From Lentisphaerota bacterium (GTDB lineage: Bacteria; Verrucomicrobiota; Lentisphaeria; Victivallales; Victivallaceae), in NCBI GenBank assembly GCA_015061495.1, contig SUWL01000029.1, forward strand, positions 1-33,388: DNA of 33,388 nt, written 5' to 3'. Positions 7,129 through 14,704 of this stretch are shown piece by piece. The stretch's first letter is position 1; every line of letters begins with the position of its first letter. A model generated the notes under the pieces. That model saw only the letters and a program-made list of their open reading frames with translations. It was not told where the DNA came from and did not search any database. The position numbers and the translations under genes are program-made.

Positions 7129-8558
7129 TGCAAATTCTCGTGTGCAGCTCTGTATTCCTCAACTAAGCGCCTGTTTATAGAAGCAATATTGCAGTAATGT
7201 TCATTGGGTTGTAGCATATTCTTGTTTTCATTAAAATTTCTAACAAGACATATTGAGCAGAAGTTTCTGTTTTCACATTTAACACACTTTTCTAAATTTT
7301 TCCTTTTTAAACTTCTAAGGTATTTCAGTTGCGGAGAATTCTCCCAAACTTCGCGTAATGTCTGTTTGTTACAATTTCCAACAGGATAATTTTGGAAACC
7401 CGCACATGGATAATATTCCCCGTTAGAATTCAAACAAATCGAACTGATCCCTGCGCCGCAAATTTGTTCTTCTTCCCAATCAGCAGAAGGAATTGCTATT
7501 TTTTCAAATTCAGTCTGAGATAAGATCCTTGATGCATATCGATAACTGTGATCTAACATATCACGCATCAAATACTCAGCCTCTCTTAAACTCAATCGCT
7601 GAGTCAAATTATCTGTTGAATGGTCAGATCTTGCCATTAAAATAAAATCTGTGTAAGCTGGAATATTGTGCTGCGCAGCGAATTGAAGCACATCCTTGTA
7701 TCCGGCATAATTTTTTTTCATTGTTGGACAAGATATTTGTATGGGAATCTTATTAGCATGTAACTCCAATAAAGTATGAATGGTCTGCTTGAATGAACCG
7801 GGAATCTGCGTAATAGAGTCATGAATTTCAGAATCCATACTATAAAGGGAAACTTGCAACGAAGCTATATTAATTTCTTTTAAAATGGAAATCATTTCAG
7901 GGTCGCAACAAGTTAAATTGGACATTAAAGAAATAGACAAATCTTTTTGTCTGGCATATTTTAAAATTTTAACAAAATCTGGGTGTAACATACATTCTCC
8001 ACCAGAGAAACAAATTTTTAATCCGCCCAATTCGGAAAATTCATCAATGACGGAAAATATCTTGCTTGTTTTCATGTGTGCGTTTTTGTGTTCAGGAATA
8101 TAACAATGAATGCAACGCTCCGTACAAGCAGATGTAATATCGCAGTGCAGTACAAAAGCTGTCGGATGTGCATTGAAATATTGTTGCATTACCTCCTGGG
8201 ATGTATATTCTAAGTTATGTAAATTATAATTAAAATCACCATCAGCTGACATACTGCCAGTCTCATTTGATTTTTCCAATATTATATCATCCGGAACATC
8301 GCTTGCCACTATCACCCCAGATTTAATCAATGGTTCAAATATAGCAAAAAAATCCGAGGCGACCTCACTTTTATCCACATCATATTTCTCAATTATGTTA
8401 TTTATAATGTCATCTTTTGAACATGGAATTCTACCAATTTTTTCAAAAAAAACTCCAGCATCTTGAAACACATAATCTGAAGAAGTACGCTGGTTAAAAA
8501 TATAGGTATAGTCCCCATATTGACGAACAAAAGTGTCTTTAGGCAGCGCAATAAACAT
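7125..8558 (-). CDS. Radical SAM/SPASM peptide maturase with PqqD-like N-terminus
   Basis: This 477-aa protein has three parts. Residues 1-90 resemble the PqqD-like RiPP recognition element (start FIALPKDTFVRQYGDYTYIF). A radical SAM core follows with CTERCIHC (C145, C149, C152) and the SAM-binding region FSGGECMLHPDF. The C-terminal SPASM domain has many cysteines (CGAG, YYPCAG, KCVKCENRNFCSICLV, HYC) for auxiliary Fe-S clusters. Such enzymes form thioether or C-C crosslinks in ribosomal peptides. AAGGGG lies before the ATG. It is clearly paralogous to the gene 21 bases upstream (shared SNLTCC and EIHD blocks) and overlaps the amidohydrolase by 4 bases. Confidence 0.92.
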   Translation of the reverse strand: MFIALPKDTFVRQYGDYTYIFNQRTSSDYVFQDAGVFFEKIGRIPCSKDDIINNIIEKYDVDKSEVASDFFAIFEPLIKSGVIVASDVPDDIILEKSNETGSMSADGDFNYNLHNLEYTSQEVMQQYFNAHPTAFVLHCDITSACTERCIHCYIPEHKNAHMKTSKIFSVIDEFSELGGLKICFSGGECMLHPDFVKILKYARQKDLSISLMSNLTCCDPEMISILKEINIASLQVSLYSMDSEIHDSITQIPGSFKQTIHTLLELHANKIPIQISCPTMKKNYAGYKDVLQFAAQHNIPAYTDFILMARSDHSTDNLTQRLSLREAEYLMRDMLDHSYRYASRILSQTEFEKIAIPSADWEEEQICGAGISSICLNSNGEYYPCAGFQNYPVGNCNKQTLREVWENSPQLKYLRSLKRKNLEKCVKCENRNFCSICLVRNFNENKNMLQPNEHYCNIASINRRLVEEYRAAHENLQ

Positions 8559-8579
8559 AATATTCCCCTTTTATTGTAA

Positions 8580-9932
8580 TTATAATACAGTTTCATTCAT
8601 AATTGAAGCAATTTTACATTGTTGTGCAATTTGTCCAGTCAAGGATCCAGTTTCATTAAAGTTTTTTAATGGACAAATTTTGCAAAAACGCTTATTGGGA
8701 CAAATTATACATTTTTCAAATTCTTTCCAGCGAAGATTTCTCAAATATTTTAGTTTTTCAGATTCGTTCCATATCTTTTGCAAAGAATCTACATAACAAT
8801 TTCCCAACACATAACCACTTGCATTATTACAAGGATAAAAATCCCCATTCGCAGCAACGCATATTTTGGACGTTCCTACTTCACATATAACATCGTTTTC
8901 ATTTATTTTTTCATCTGCTTGCGACTTTGCATCTTTAATCTCCTGATAAAAGTATTTATGTATAAACTCAAACAATTGCTCATCATTGATTCTATTCTCT
9001 AAATTATCAGTACAATGATTGCTTTGTGCCATCAATTGAAAATCTATATTGACTCTTACATTTTTCTTTTTGCCAAAATCGACGACGCTACTTATTGTCG
9101 AATAATTTTGTCGCATCAATGGACAAGATATTTGCAATGGCACATTAAGGTTATAAAGTTTTTCAAATGCATTTAATGTTCTGGCACAAGAACCTTTAAG
9201 TCCGGTAATCGCATCGTGAATCTCATGCGACAAGGAATAAACAGAGGTTTGCACAAGTGCAACATTGTTACTTTTCAATGCCGCACATATTTCTTCTGAA
9301 CAGCATGTTAAATTACTAAGCACAGTGATTATAAGATCTTTTTTTCTTGCATATTCCAAAATCTCAATAAAATCAGGATGCAGCATACATTCTCCGCCGC
9401 TGAATTTAACCTTCAACCCGCCATTTAGTGCAAATTCATCCAATAAGCTGAATAAAATATTTTTATCTAAAAATGAATTAGTGTATTCAGGTATATAACA
9501 GTGAATACAACGTTCATTGCAAGAGTCCGTCAAATCAATAGATAATTCAAAAACAGTTGGATTTTCATAAAAAATCCTTTCAACAATCCTAGAGGGTGAT
9601 TCTATTTGTAGAGATTGTTCATCTGAGGCAAAATAATTATCAGGGAATCTCTGATTATTTTTTTCTTGAACTATATCTGAGACAATCATATTGGATGCCA
9701 TAAGAATATCACAAAGATCTTGCAATTCTTTATCAACAGCATCTTCTGGAAAAATTCTGTTTTCACACAATTGTTTTTTTAGCTTATCGTAAGATGTAAA
9801 TTTTCTACTAAACAGTTCTGTCAACCAGTCCGCATCTTCAAACAATAACTCGTCGTGTGTAACTTGGTTTAAAAACAAAACAAATTTTGAATATTTACGG
9901 CAAAATGCATGTGGAGACAATTTTAATTTCAT
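8580..9932 (-). CDS. Radical SAM/SPASM peptide maturase, second paralogue
   Basis: This 450-aa protein has the same layout as its neighbour: PqqD-like N-terminus (about 1-90, MKLKLSPHAFCRKYSKFVLF), radical SAM motif CNERCIHC (C138, C142, C145), FSGGECMLHPDF, and a SPASM tail (CEVG, YPCNN, KCIICPNKRFCKICPLKNF, QQC). It is the first maturase after the precursor. A perfect hairpin at 9944-9976 ends only 11 bases before its ATG and no clear Shine-Dalgarno is visible, so its translation is probably weak compared with the precursor. Two paralogous maturases suggest two modification steps or a heterodimeric enzyme; the sequence does not tell which. Confidence 0.92.
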   Translation of the reverse strand: MKLKLSPHAFCRKYSKFVLFLNQVTHDELLFEDADWLTELFSRKFTSYDKLKKQLCENRIFPEDAVDKELQDLCDILMASNMIVSDIVQEKNNQRFPDNYFASDEQSLQIESPSRIVERIFYENPTVFELSIDLTDSCNERCIHCYIPEYTNSFLDKNILFSLLDEFALNGGLKVKFSGGECMLHPDFIEILEYARKKDLIITVLSNLTCCSEEICAALKSNNVALVQTSVYSLSHEIHDAITGLKGSCARTLNAFEKLYNLNVPLQISCPLMRQNYSTISSVVDFGKKKNVRVNIDFQLMAQSNHCTDNLENRINDEQLFEFIHKYFYQEIKDAKSQADEKINENDVICEVGTSKICVAANGDFYPCNNASGYVLGNCYVDSLQKIWNESEKLKYLRNLRWKEFEKCIICPNKRFCKICPLKNFNETGSLTGQIAQQCKIASIMNETVL

Positions 9933-9943
9933 ATTCGCTATAG

Positions 9944-9976
9944 TTGTTCTGAAGAGAAATATTCTCTTCAGAACAA
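9944..9976 (-). promoter_or_regulatory. Perfect 15-bp hairpin between precursor and maturase genes
   Basis: ttgttctgaagagaa (9944-9958) is the exact complement of 9962-9976, with a 3-base loop. It lies 11 bases after the precursor stop and 11 bases before the maturase ATG. There is no T-run, so it is more likely an mRNA-stabilising 3' hairpin or a partial transcription/translation block than a full terminator. The effect would be excess precursor over maturase, as is usual in RiPP operons. Confidence 0.75.
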
Positions 9977-9987
9977 ATTTGGGTTAA

Positions 9988-10128
9988 TTAATAGTTCAAT
10001 TCACATTGCCTGCATGGACGACAGTTGTTGAACGTTCCATAGCTGGTGTGTGAATTTGCCGGACAACCTGCCGCGAAAGATTGCTTAGGAATAGATTTCG
10101 CGACAACTTTGGGTTTTTTGTAAGCCAT
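9988..10128 (-). CDS. Probable RiPP precursor peptide, 46 aa, four Cys
   Basis: The ATG at 10128 has AAGGAAG 5-6 bases upstream and opens a 46-residue frame. The leader is short and basic (MAYKKPKVVAKSIPKQSF). The core begins around AAGC and carries Cys at 22, 36, 39 and 42 (CPAN, then NCRPCRQCELNY at the end), giving C-x13-C-x2-C-x2-C. It is the first gene before two radical SAM/SPASM maturases with PqqD-like domains, the standard place for the substrate. The pattern suggests thioether (sactipeptide- or ranthipeptide-like) crosslinks; the linkage type is not readable from sequence. A longer ORF in another frame over the same DNA (9996-10196) lacks a ribosome site. No transporter or leader protease gene is seen nearby. 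Family not recognised. Confidence 0.85.
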   Translation of the reverse strand: MAYKKPKVVAKSIPKQSFAAGCPANSHTSYGTFNNCRPCRQCELNY

Positions 10129-10233
10129 AACGACTTCCTTTCTGCTGTTAACAGCTTTGTTTCATCTTGACATTGGCACTTACCGTAAATGCACAATTCA
10201 AGCTTTTGTTAAATATTTCCTGCATATATCGAC

Positions 10234-10271
10234 AAAAAAACGTACCCCGTTTACATGACTCTGGAGGTACG
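10234..10271 (-). terminator. Intrinsic terminator upstream of the RiPP precursor
   Basis: On the minus strand CGTACCTC (10271-10264) pairs with GGGGTACG (10248-10241), one G-T pair included, across a 15-base loop. Seven T residues follow (10240-10234). It lies about 105 bases before the precursor ATG. Because its upstream arm overlaps the closing helices of the structured RNA at 10258-10374, it may be a regulated attenuator rather than a simple terminator. Confidence 0.65.
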
Positions 10272-10374
10272 CCAATACCCGTAAAACCCATGCAAACAGA
10301 GTACGTCTGTGTATGTGGACAGACGCATCCGTCAAGCAATCGGTTTCACTCGTAGTTTTGGCGTTTTCCAGAGT
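10258..10374 (-). ncRNA. Structured leader RNA, riboswitch or attenuator candidate
   Basis: Two stacked helices close a ~117-nt element: 10367-10374 with 10258-10265 (ACTCTGGA/TCCAGAGT, 8 bp) and 10358-10364 with 10269-10275 (ACGCCAA/TTGGCGT, 7 bp), separated by a 2x3 internal loop. Inside, CGTCTGT/ACAGACG (10319-10325 with 10304-10310) forms a further hairpin. The 3' strands of both closing helices share 2-3 bases each with the terminator arm at 10264-10271, so helix and terminator should compete. No known riboswitch consensus is recognised. The ligand, if any, is unknown. Confidence 0.55.
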
Positions 10375-10609
10375 AACCGTCTTGAAAGACTGCGAATTAT
10401 TTGATTTTTATGTCGTTTTGATTACAGTTGTTTTATATTTTCACCTCTCAATTTTGGTCGATTGGTTATAATTTAGCACTGCAACCGGCAAAAGTCAAAT
10501 CCACAGCTCTGTCTGCATGGGATAATCAGCCCGAAAGATTTTTTCTTTCTATCCGATTATTCGCAAACAAAATGAGAATTTGTCGCCGATTGGCAAATTT
10601 TTTCACGAT

Positions 10610-10648
10610 TTTATGAAAATCTCAAGTAGAAGTTGCGATTTTCATAAA
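10610..10648. repeat. 12-bp inverted repeat in the 10375-10742 gap
   Basis: tttatgaaaatc (10610-10621) and gattttcataaa (10637-10648) are exact complements with a 15-base loop. It lies about 100 bases beyond the kinase stop (minus strand), possibly as a 3' hairpin; there is no strong T-run. The rest of the AT-rich gap from 10375 to 10742 should contain the promoter for the leader RNA, but I cannot place it convincingly and see no gene there. Confidence 0.4.
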
Positions 10649-10742
10649 TATTGCATCTGATTCGATACAAATTTCCTGATATAAACAGCAATTCACCCCA
10701 TTCCGGATCAAACATTGCGTGATGCTGATCGTCAAATTTTTT

Positions 10743-12761
10743 TCATTTTTTATAAGTTTCAGCTTGTTTTCTGCCCATATACCTTATTTTGCCCATAACC
10801 GGGTCGGTAAAATCTTCCTGCAATCCGATCAATTTTTCAATATCTTCTTTGTTCTGACCGCCGAATTCCTGTTTTGTCAGCACATGACGGCACAACCGTT
10901 CAAGCACCATATTAACTGCAACCATCTGCATGACCGGATCTTCAAACAGCATCCGGGAAGCGATCTCCCGCGGAGTGCCTTGTTGTGACCGCCAATATTG
11001 CTGACGTTCTCTGACCTTTGCTCCATCCGGGGTTCCCTGTAAATAAAAAAGTGTTGTCTCAAAATCTGACCAGATACGTCCGGTTCCATCAGCCCAGTGC
11101 AAAGCCTTCAATCTTTTTATTTCCGGCTCTATGGATTTTTTATCAAACATCTCTCTGGTCAGCAGCTCCTGAAAATAAGACCCCGTTAACAACCCGAATC
11201 GGTTGAAATACTCCTTTGCTCTTTCCCGGCGGTCGGTTTCAAATTCGCTCTTCCAATCCGGGAATTTGTATTCCGGAACAACTGTATTTCCGAATTCCTC
11301 CTGAGTTTTTTCCTGCTTCCGGCTCGAATATTTCACCACTCCGAAGTCCGGATCGGTGAAATCGTTTTGCAGTTCGGTTAATTTCTGCATCATTTCCACC
11401 GTTTCCAGATCAAACCCCCGGCTGATACCATGATGATAATAACGGGTAAGCACCATATTGACAGCGGCAGTTTGCATGACCGGATCACCGGCAAATATCT
11501 TTTCCCGCAATTCCGGCAGGGTATAATTTTGAGAAAGCCAGTATTGCTGACGGGATTTCAACGGAGCATCTTCCCATTTGCCGCCGACCAATGCCTGATA
11601 CAATAAACTTAATTTGCGAAACAGCTCATCATTGCCGATATTACTGCCGATCGCCCGACTGACTTCCGCAAGCATCGCTTTAGGTGAAACAAACTCCCAG
11701 CTCAACAATTCGGAGATATTTTGCCCTGACAACCGGGGCAGCACCAATCCGGCAAAACGTTTTTCCCGGTCTGCCAGAAACTCCTGTTTCCAATCCGGAA
11801 GTTTCGTCGCTGCGGCAATGGATTTTTCCAGCGACTCCTGCGGCGGTGTTGTCCCGGCACTTTTCCGGTATCCGGCACGCACCATCCAAAAAACTGCCGC
11901 TGCCAAAATCAGTATTGATCCCGCCAGAATGATTTTCAATGCCAATGGAGTTTTCGCCCGCCCCTCCGCCTTCTCGTGAGGCTCATTTTCCGGTGGCGGT
12001 TCGGGGACGCTCGCTCCGGCAATAACTTTCCGGAATTCAGCCGAGGATTTTATTTCCTGACTGCACCCGGCAAGTATCGCCCGGTTGACTTTCGGATCAA
12101 CGCTGATCGTCATTTCCGGCGGGATGGTCGGATATTCCGCCGGGGCAAGTCCGGTCAACGCACAGTAAATGACTTTACTTAAAGCATAAAAATCATCGCT
12201 CGTTTCAGCAACTCCGCCACTTTCCATCAGCCGGGGCGAAATGAACCCAGGTGAACCAACCAGCGTATGCAATCCTGCCGGTGCGATCAACCCCGCATCG
12301 GAAAGGGTAACTCTGCCGTTGACATACAAAATATTATCCGGCTTGATGTCCCGGTGAACCAGTCCGTGTTTATGCAATTCATCCAGCGCGGCAAGCAATC
12401 CATCAAGCATTTTGCTGATCTCTTTACCATCAAGTCTGCCGTATCTGTTAAGCCGGTTGGCAAGGGTATCCGGGCAATATTCTCCTTTGCCGTTATTAAA
12501 ATCATCGGCGGCATCCATCGTGTAGCAGACCAGATCATCGCTGATTTCGATGTGGCGGATTTTCAGTAAATTAGGGTGGTCGCAATCTTTGTAATTCTGC
12601 AATCCTTTGATTTCCCGTTCAGAAAACTTTTTCTTCAGGATCTTCAACGCCACCTTGCCGCCAATAGCGTTTTCAGCAAGCCACACTTCACCGTAACTGC
12701 CCTCGCCGCACTTTAAAAGCAGCGTGCAGGAACAGAGCTTATCCCCCTTATCAAATGTCAT
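10743..12761 (-). CDS. Membrane Ser/Thr protein kinase with tandem C-terminal repeats
   Basis: The ATG at 12761 (672 aa) has GGAG about 10 bases upstream; an alternative ATG at 12800 would give 685 aa (numbering used here). The kinase domain covers about 24-262: Gly-rich loop GEGSYGEV, VALK Lys53, HRDIKPDN (149-156), and DAG (168-170) in place of DFG. The activation segment is short, ending GFISPR where APE is expected. One TM helix follows at about 286-307. The remaining ~370 residues, presumably periplasmic, hold two copies (about 334-498 and 513-682) of one domain that shares PDWK-x-EF, RQQYW-x-SQ, DPVMQ-x-x-AVNMVL and LQ-x-DFTDP. That domain is not recognised. The gene overlaps the sigma factor gene by 11 bases, so the two likely act together. 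Confidence 0.9.
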   Translation of the reverse strand: MTFDKGDKLCSCTLLLKCGEGSYGEVWLAENAIGGKVALKILKKKFSEREIKGLQNYKDCDHPNLLKIRHIEISDDLVCYTMDAADDFNNGKGEYCPDTLANRLNRYGRLDGKEISKMLDGLLAALDELHKHGLVHRDIKPDNILYVNGRVTLSDAGLIAPAGLHTLVGSPGFISPRLMESGGVAETSDDFYALSKVIYCALTGLAPAEYPTIPPEMTISVDPKVNRAILAGCSQEIKSSAEFRKVIAGASVPEPPPENEPHEKAEGRAKTPLALKIILAGSILILAAAVFWMVRAGYRKSAGTTPPQESLEKSIAAATKLPDWKQEFLADREKRFAGLVLPRLSGQNISELLSWEFVSPKAMLAEVSRAIGSNIGNDELFRKLSLLYQALVGGKWEDAPLKSRQQYWLSQNYTLPELREKIFAGDPVMQTAAVNMVLTRYYHHGISRGFDLETVEMMQKLTELQNDFTDPDFGVVKYSSRKQEKTQEEFGNTVVPEYKFPDWKSEFETDRRERAKEYFNRFGLLTGSYFQELLTREMFDKKSIEPEIKRLKALHWADGTGRIWSDFETTLFYLQGTPDGAKVRERQQYWRSQQGTPREIASRMLFEDPVMQMVAVNMVLERLCRHVLTKQEFGGQNKEDIEKLIGLQEDFTDPVMGKIRYMGRKQAETYKK

Positions 12762-13356
12762 ATCTGGCAAGCTCCATTTGTAAATCGGGGTCGGCTTCAT
12801 TCATTTTCAACAGGATCTCCCGCATCATCGCAAAACACCGCTTTTTCGCCTGATAGACCTGATTAGTCGAACACTCCAGAAAGGCAGCGACTTTTTCCAC
12901 CGGACGACCTTGCACCGCATAAAGTTGGTACGCCTGAAATGTCTCCGGATTAACCCGCTTTCTCAACTCGTCTTCAGCTTCGGCAAGAATTACTTTACGC
13001 CATTCAGCCATATAAATTTTATCCAATTCAGCATCAACGGGTACAGCATTCAGTTCTCCGGAAAGTTTTTCGCGCTTTTTACGGTAATAATCAATGATTT
13101 TCCACGAAACTATCCGTCCGAGATAGGTGCGGAACTTGGCAAGCCCGGGATCGAATTTGAAAGTTTTGCTCTGTTTGAAAAAGTGCATCATCACCTGCTG
13201 ACAAATATCATCAGCATCATATTCGATGCCCTTGTATCTGGCAACAGCTTTGATGACCGGCGCATATTTGCGGTAGAATTCATCCCAGCTGATCTCATCG
13301 CCGGAAGAGATTTTTTCCAACAGCGTCTTGGAAGTGGTCGGATATTTTATTGGCAT
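12751..13356 (-). CDS. RNA polymerase sigma factor, sigma-70/ECF type
   Basis: The ATG at 13356 (201 aa) has AGGAG 9 bases upstream; the ATG at 13395 is less likely. Region 2 is visible as FYRKYAPVIKAVARYKG through DADDICQQVMMHFFKQ and FRTYLGRIVSWKIIDYYRKKRE. Region 4 is a helix-turn-helix around EKVAAFLECSTNQVYQAKKR. No anti-sigma gene follows; instead the frame overlaps a membrane Ser/Thr kinase. Phospho-control of the sigma factor by this kinase is plausible and known for related sigma-kinase pairs, but is inference here. The gene begins about 85 bases from the repeat zone at 13.45 kb. Confidence 0.9.
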   Translation of the reverse strand: MPIKYPTTSKTLLEKISSGDEISWDEFYRKYAPVIKAVARYKGIEYDADDICQQVMMHFFKQSKTFKFDPGLAKFRTYLGRIVSWKIIDYYRKKREKLSGELNAVPVDAELDKIYMAEWRKVILAEAEDELRKRVNPETFQAYQLYAVQGRPVEKVAAFLECSTNQVYQAKKRCFAMMREILLKMNEADPDLQMELARYDI

Positions 13357-13476
13357 ATGGCGTATCTCCTTATGATGAAAGATAACATACACCATGTTTC
13401 ATAAAAAAACAAATAAAAAAAACCTCTTCTTTCTCTCTCTCACTTGAAACTTCTCAAAACAGCAGTATATTATCTT

Positions 13477-13770
13477 TACTTCTTTTCACGAGAAAAGAAG
13501 TAAAACAAGAAAAGCGAAAAACCCTACTTTCTTTTCCTGAAAAGAAAGTAGGCAAAGAAAAGCAATAACTACTTTTCACGGGAAAAGAAGTAAAACAAGA
13601 AAAGCGAGATTCACTACTTTCTTTTCCTGAAAGGAAAGTAGGCAAAGAAAAGCAATAACTACTTTTCACGGGAAAAGAAGTAAAACAAGAAAAGCGGAAA
13701 ACCCTGCTTTCTTTTCCTGAAAAGAATAGCAGGCAAAGAAAAGCAACTGTTTCTTTTCACGGGAAAAGAG
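13477..13770. repeat. About 3.3 tandem copies of a 90-bp hairpin-rich unit
   Basis: The block cttttcacg starts at 13482, 13572, 13662 and 13753, giving a 90-91-bp period. Each unit holds two palindromes: tacttcttttcacgagaaaagaagta-like (13477-13502), and ctactttcttttcctg followed by its complement aaaagaaagtag (13523-13552). Units differ by point changes that often keep the pairing. Units abut without unique spacers, so this is not CRISPR. The frame that runs through it only gives a 30-residue periodic translation and is not a gene. Confidence 0.85.
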
Positions 13771-13777
13771 CGGTTGT

Positions 13778-14550
13778 TCCGGAAAATCGCGTGCAATATG
13801 CATGCAATTTTTGCGCAGCAGTATGCGGCAAGGTCATGTTTTGCAAGGCGCTCGTGAGGGAGCATACTATGTATGTGACCGAACGGGCAACGCAAGCAAG
13901 ACGTGAGATTGCCCATAATGCAAAGCAAAAAGAGATTTTTGGGAAAAATAAAAATTTAAGACTACCTTACCCGCAGTTATGAGCACGGCGGAAGCCGCGC
14001 GGAATGACGGAGGGCGAGGCCTCCGGAAAATCGACTGAAACCGCCGGGGCGTAAGACCAGGCGGCGAGGCGGCTCTCCCGCCGCCGCAGGGAGATTTTTT
14101 GGAGAAATTTAACCTTACCCGCAGTTATGAGCACGGCGTAAGCCGCGCGGAATGACGGAGGGCGAGGCCTCCGGAAAATCGACTGAAACCGCCGGGGCGT
14201 AAGCCCGGGCGGCGAGGACTCCGGAAAATCGCGTGCAATATGCATGCAATTTTTGCGCAGCAGTATGCGGCAAGGTCACGTTTTGCAAGGAACAAGCGAG
14301 GGAGTGTACTATGTACTCGACCGAGCGGAGTGACACCAGCAAGGCGTGAGATTGCCCATAATGCAAAGCAAAAAGAGATTTTTTGGAAAAATAAAAATTA
14401 AAGACTACCTTACCCGCAGTTATGAGCACGGCGTAAGCCGCGCGGAATGACGGAGGGCGAGGCCTCCGGAAAATCGACTGAAACCGCCGGGGCGTAAGCC
14501 CGGGCGGCGAGGCGGCTCTCCCGCCGCCGCAGGGAGATTTTTTGGAGAAT
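13778..14550. repeat. Mosaic of dispersed repeat blocks A and B next to tRNA-Arg
   Basis: Block A (ccggaaaatcgcgtgcaata onward) starts at about 13778 and 14220. Block B (cttacccgcagttatgagca onward) starts at 13966, 14114 and 14409. Composite A+B units thus occur twice, with an extra B between. B carries GC-rich palindromes (e.g. ctcccgccgccgcagggag). Copies differ by small substitutions and indels. No protein gene is supported in this ~770-bp stretch; its open frames are periodic and lack ribosome sites. The last B copy ends directly before the tRNA at 14557. Confidence 0.8.
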
Positions 14551-14556
14551 TAAAAC

Positions 14557-14633
14557 GCTCTCTTAGCTCAGCTGGATAGAGCGGCTCCCTCCTAAGGAGC
14601 AGGTCGCGCGTTCGAATCGCGCAGAGAGCGCCA
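14557..14633 (+). tRNA. tRNA-Arg (anticodon CCT)
   Basis: A complete cloverleaf of 77 nt: acceptor GCTCTCT/AGAGAGC, D arm GCTC-AGCTGGATA-GAGC, anticodon stem GCTCC/GGAGC with loop CTCCTAA (anticodon CCT), T arm GCGCG-TTCGAAT-CGCGC, discriminator G and encoded CCA. It reads AGG codons. It borders the repeat zone on its 5' side; no attachment-site duplication of its 3' end was seen in the window. Confidence 0.97.
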
Positions 14634-14704
14634 TTTTTATGGCATGCGGTCTTGAAAAACTCCTCTTTCAGCTTATATTTGTAATGCAGAAGGAGGATTT
14701 TTTT

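Noticed and set aside
9996-10196. 66-aa minus-strand frame over the RiPP precursor
   Set aside because: It is in another frame, has no Shine-Dalgarno, and the 46-aa frame has a good ribosome site plus a leader/core layout.
10148-10355. Cys-containing frames on both strands across 10148-10355
   Set aside because: They overlap strong RNA helices and the terminator, start without ribosome sites (one at TTG), and are better explained as structured RNA.
13454-13669. Frame with a 30-residue periodic translation
   Set aside because: The period simply reflects the 90-bp DNA repeat; no ribosome site or domain.
13477-14550. CRISPR array
   Set aside because: Units abut or form a mosaic with no unique spacers of constant length, and no cas genes are nearby.
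14639-14704. Extended thioredoxin start
   Set aside because: Adds 22 residues with no signal-peptide character and starts 6 bases after the tRNA; the ATG at 14705 has a strong AAGGAGG.
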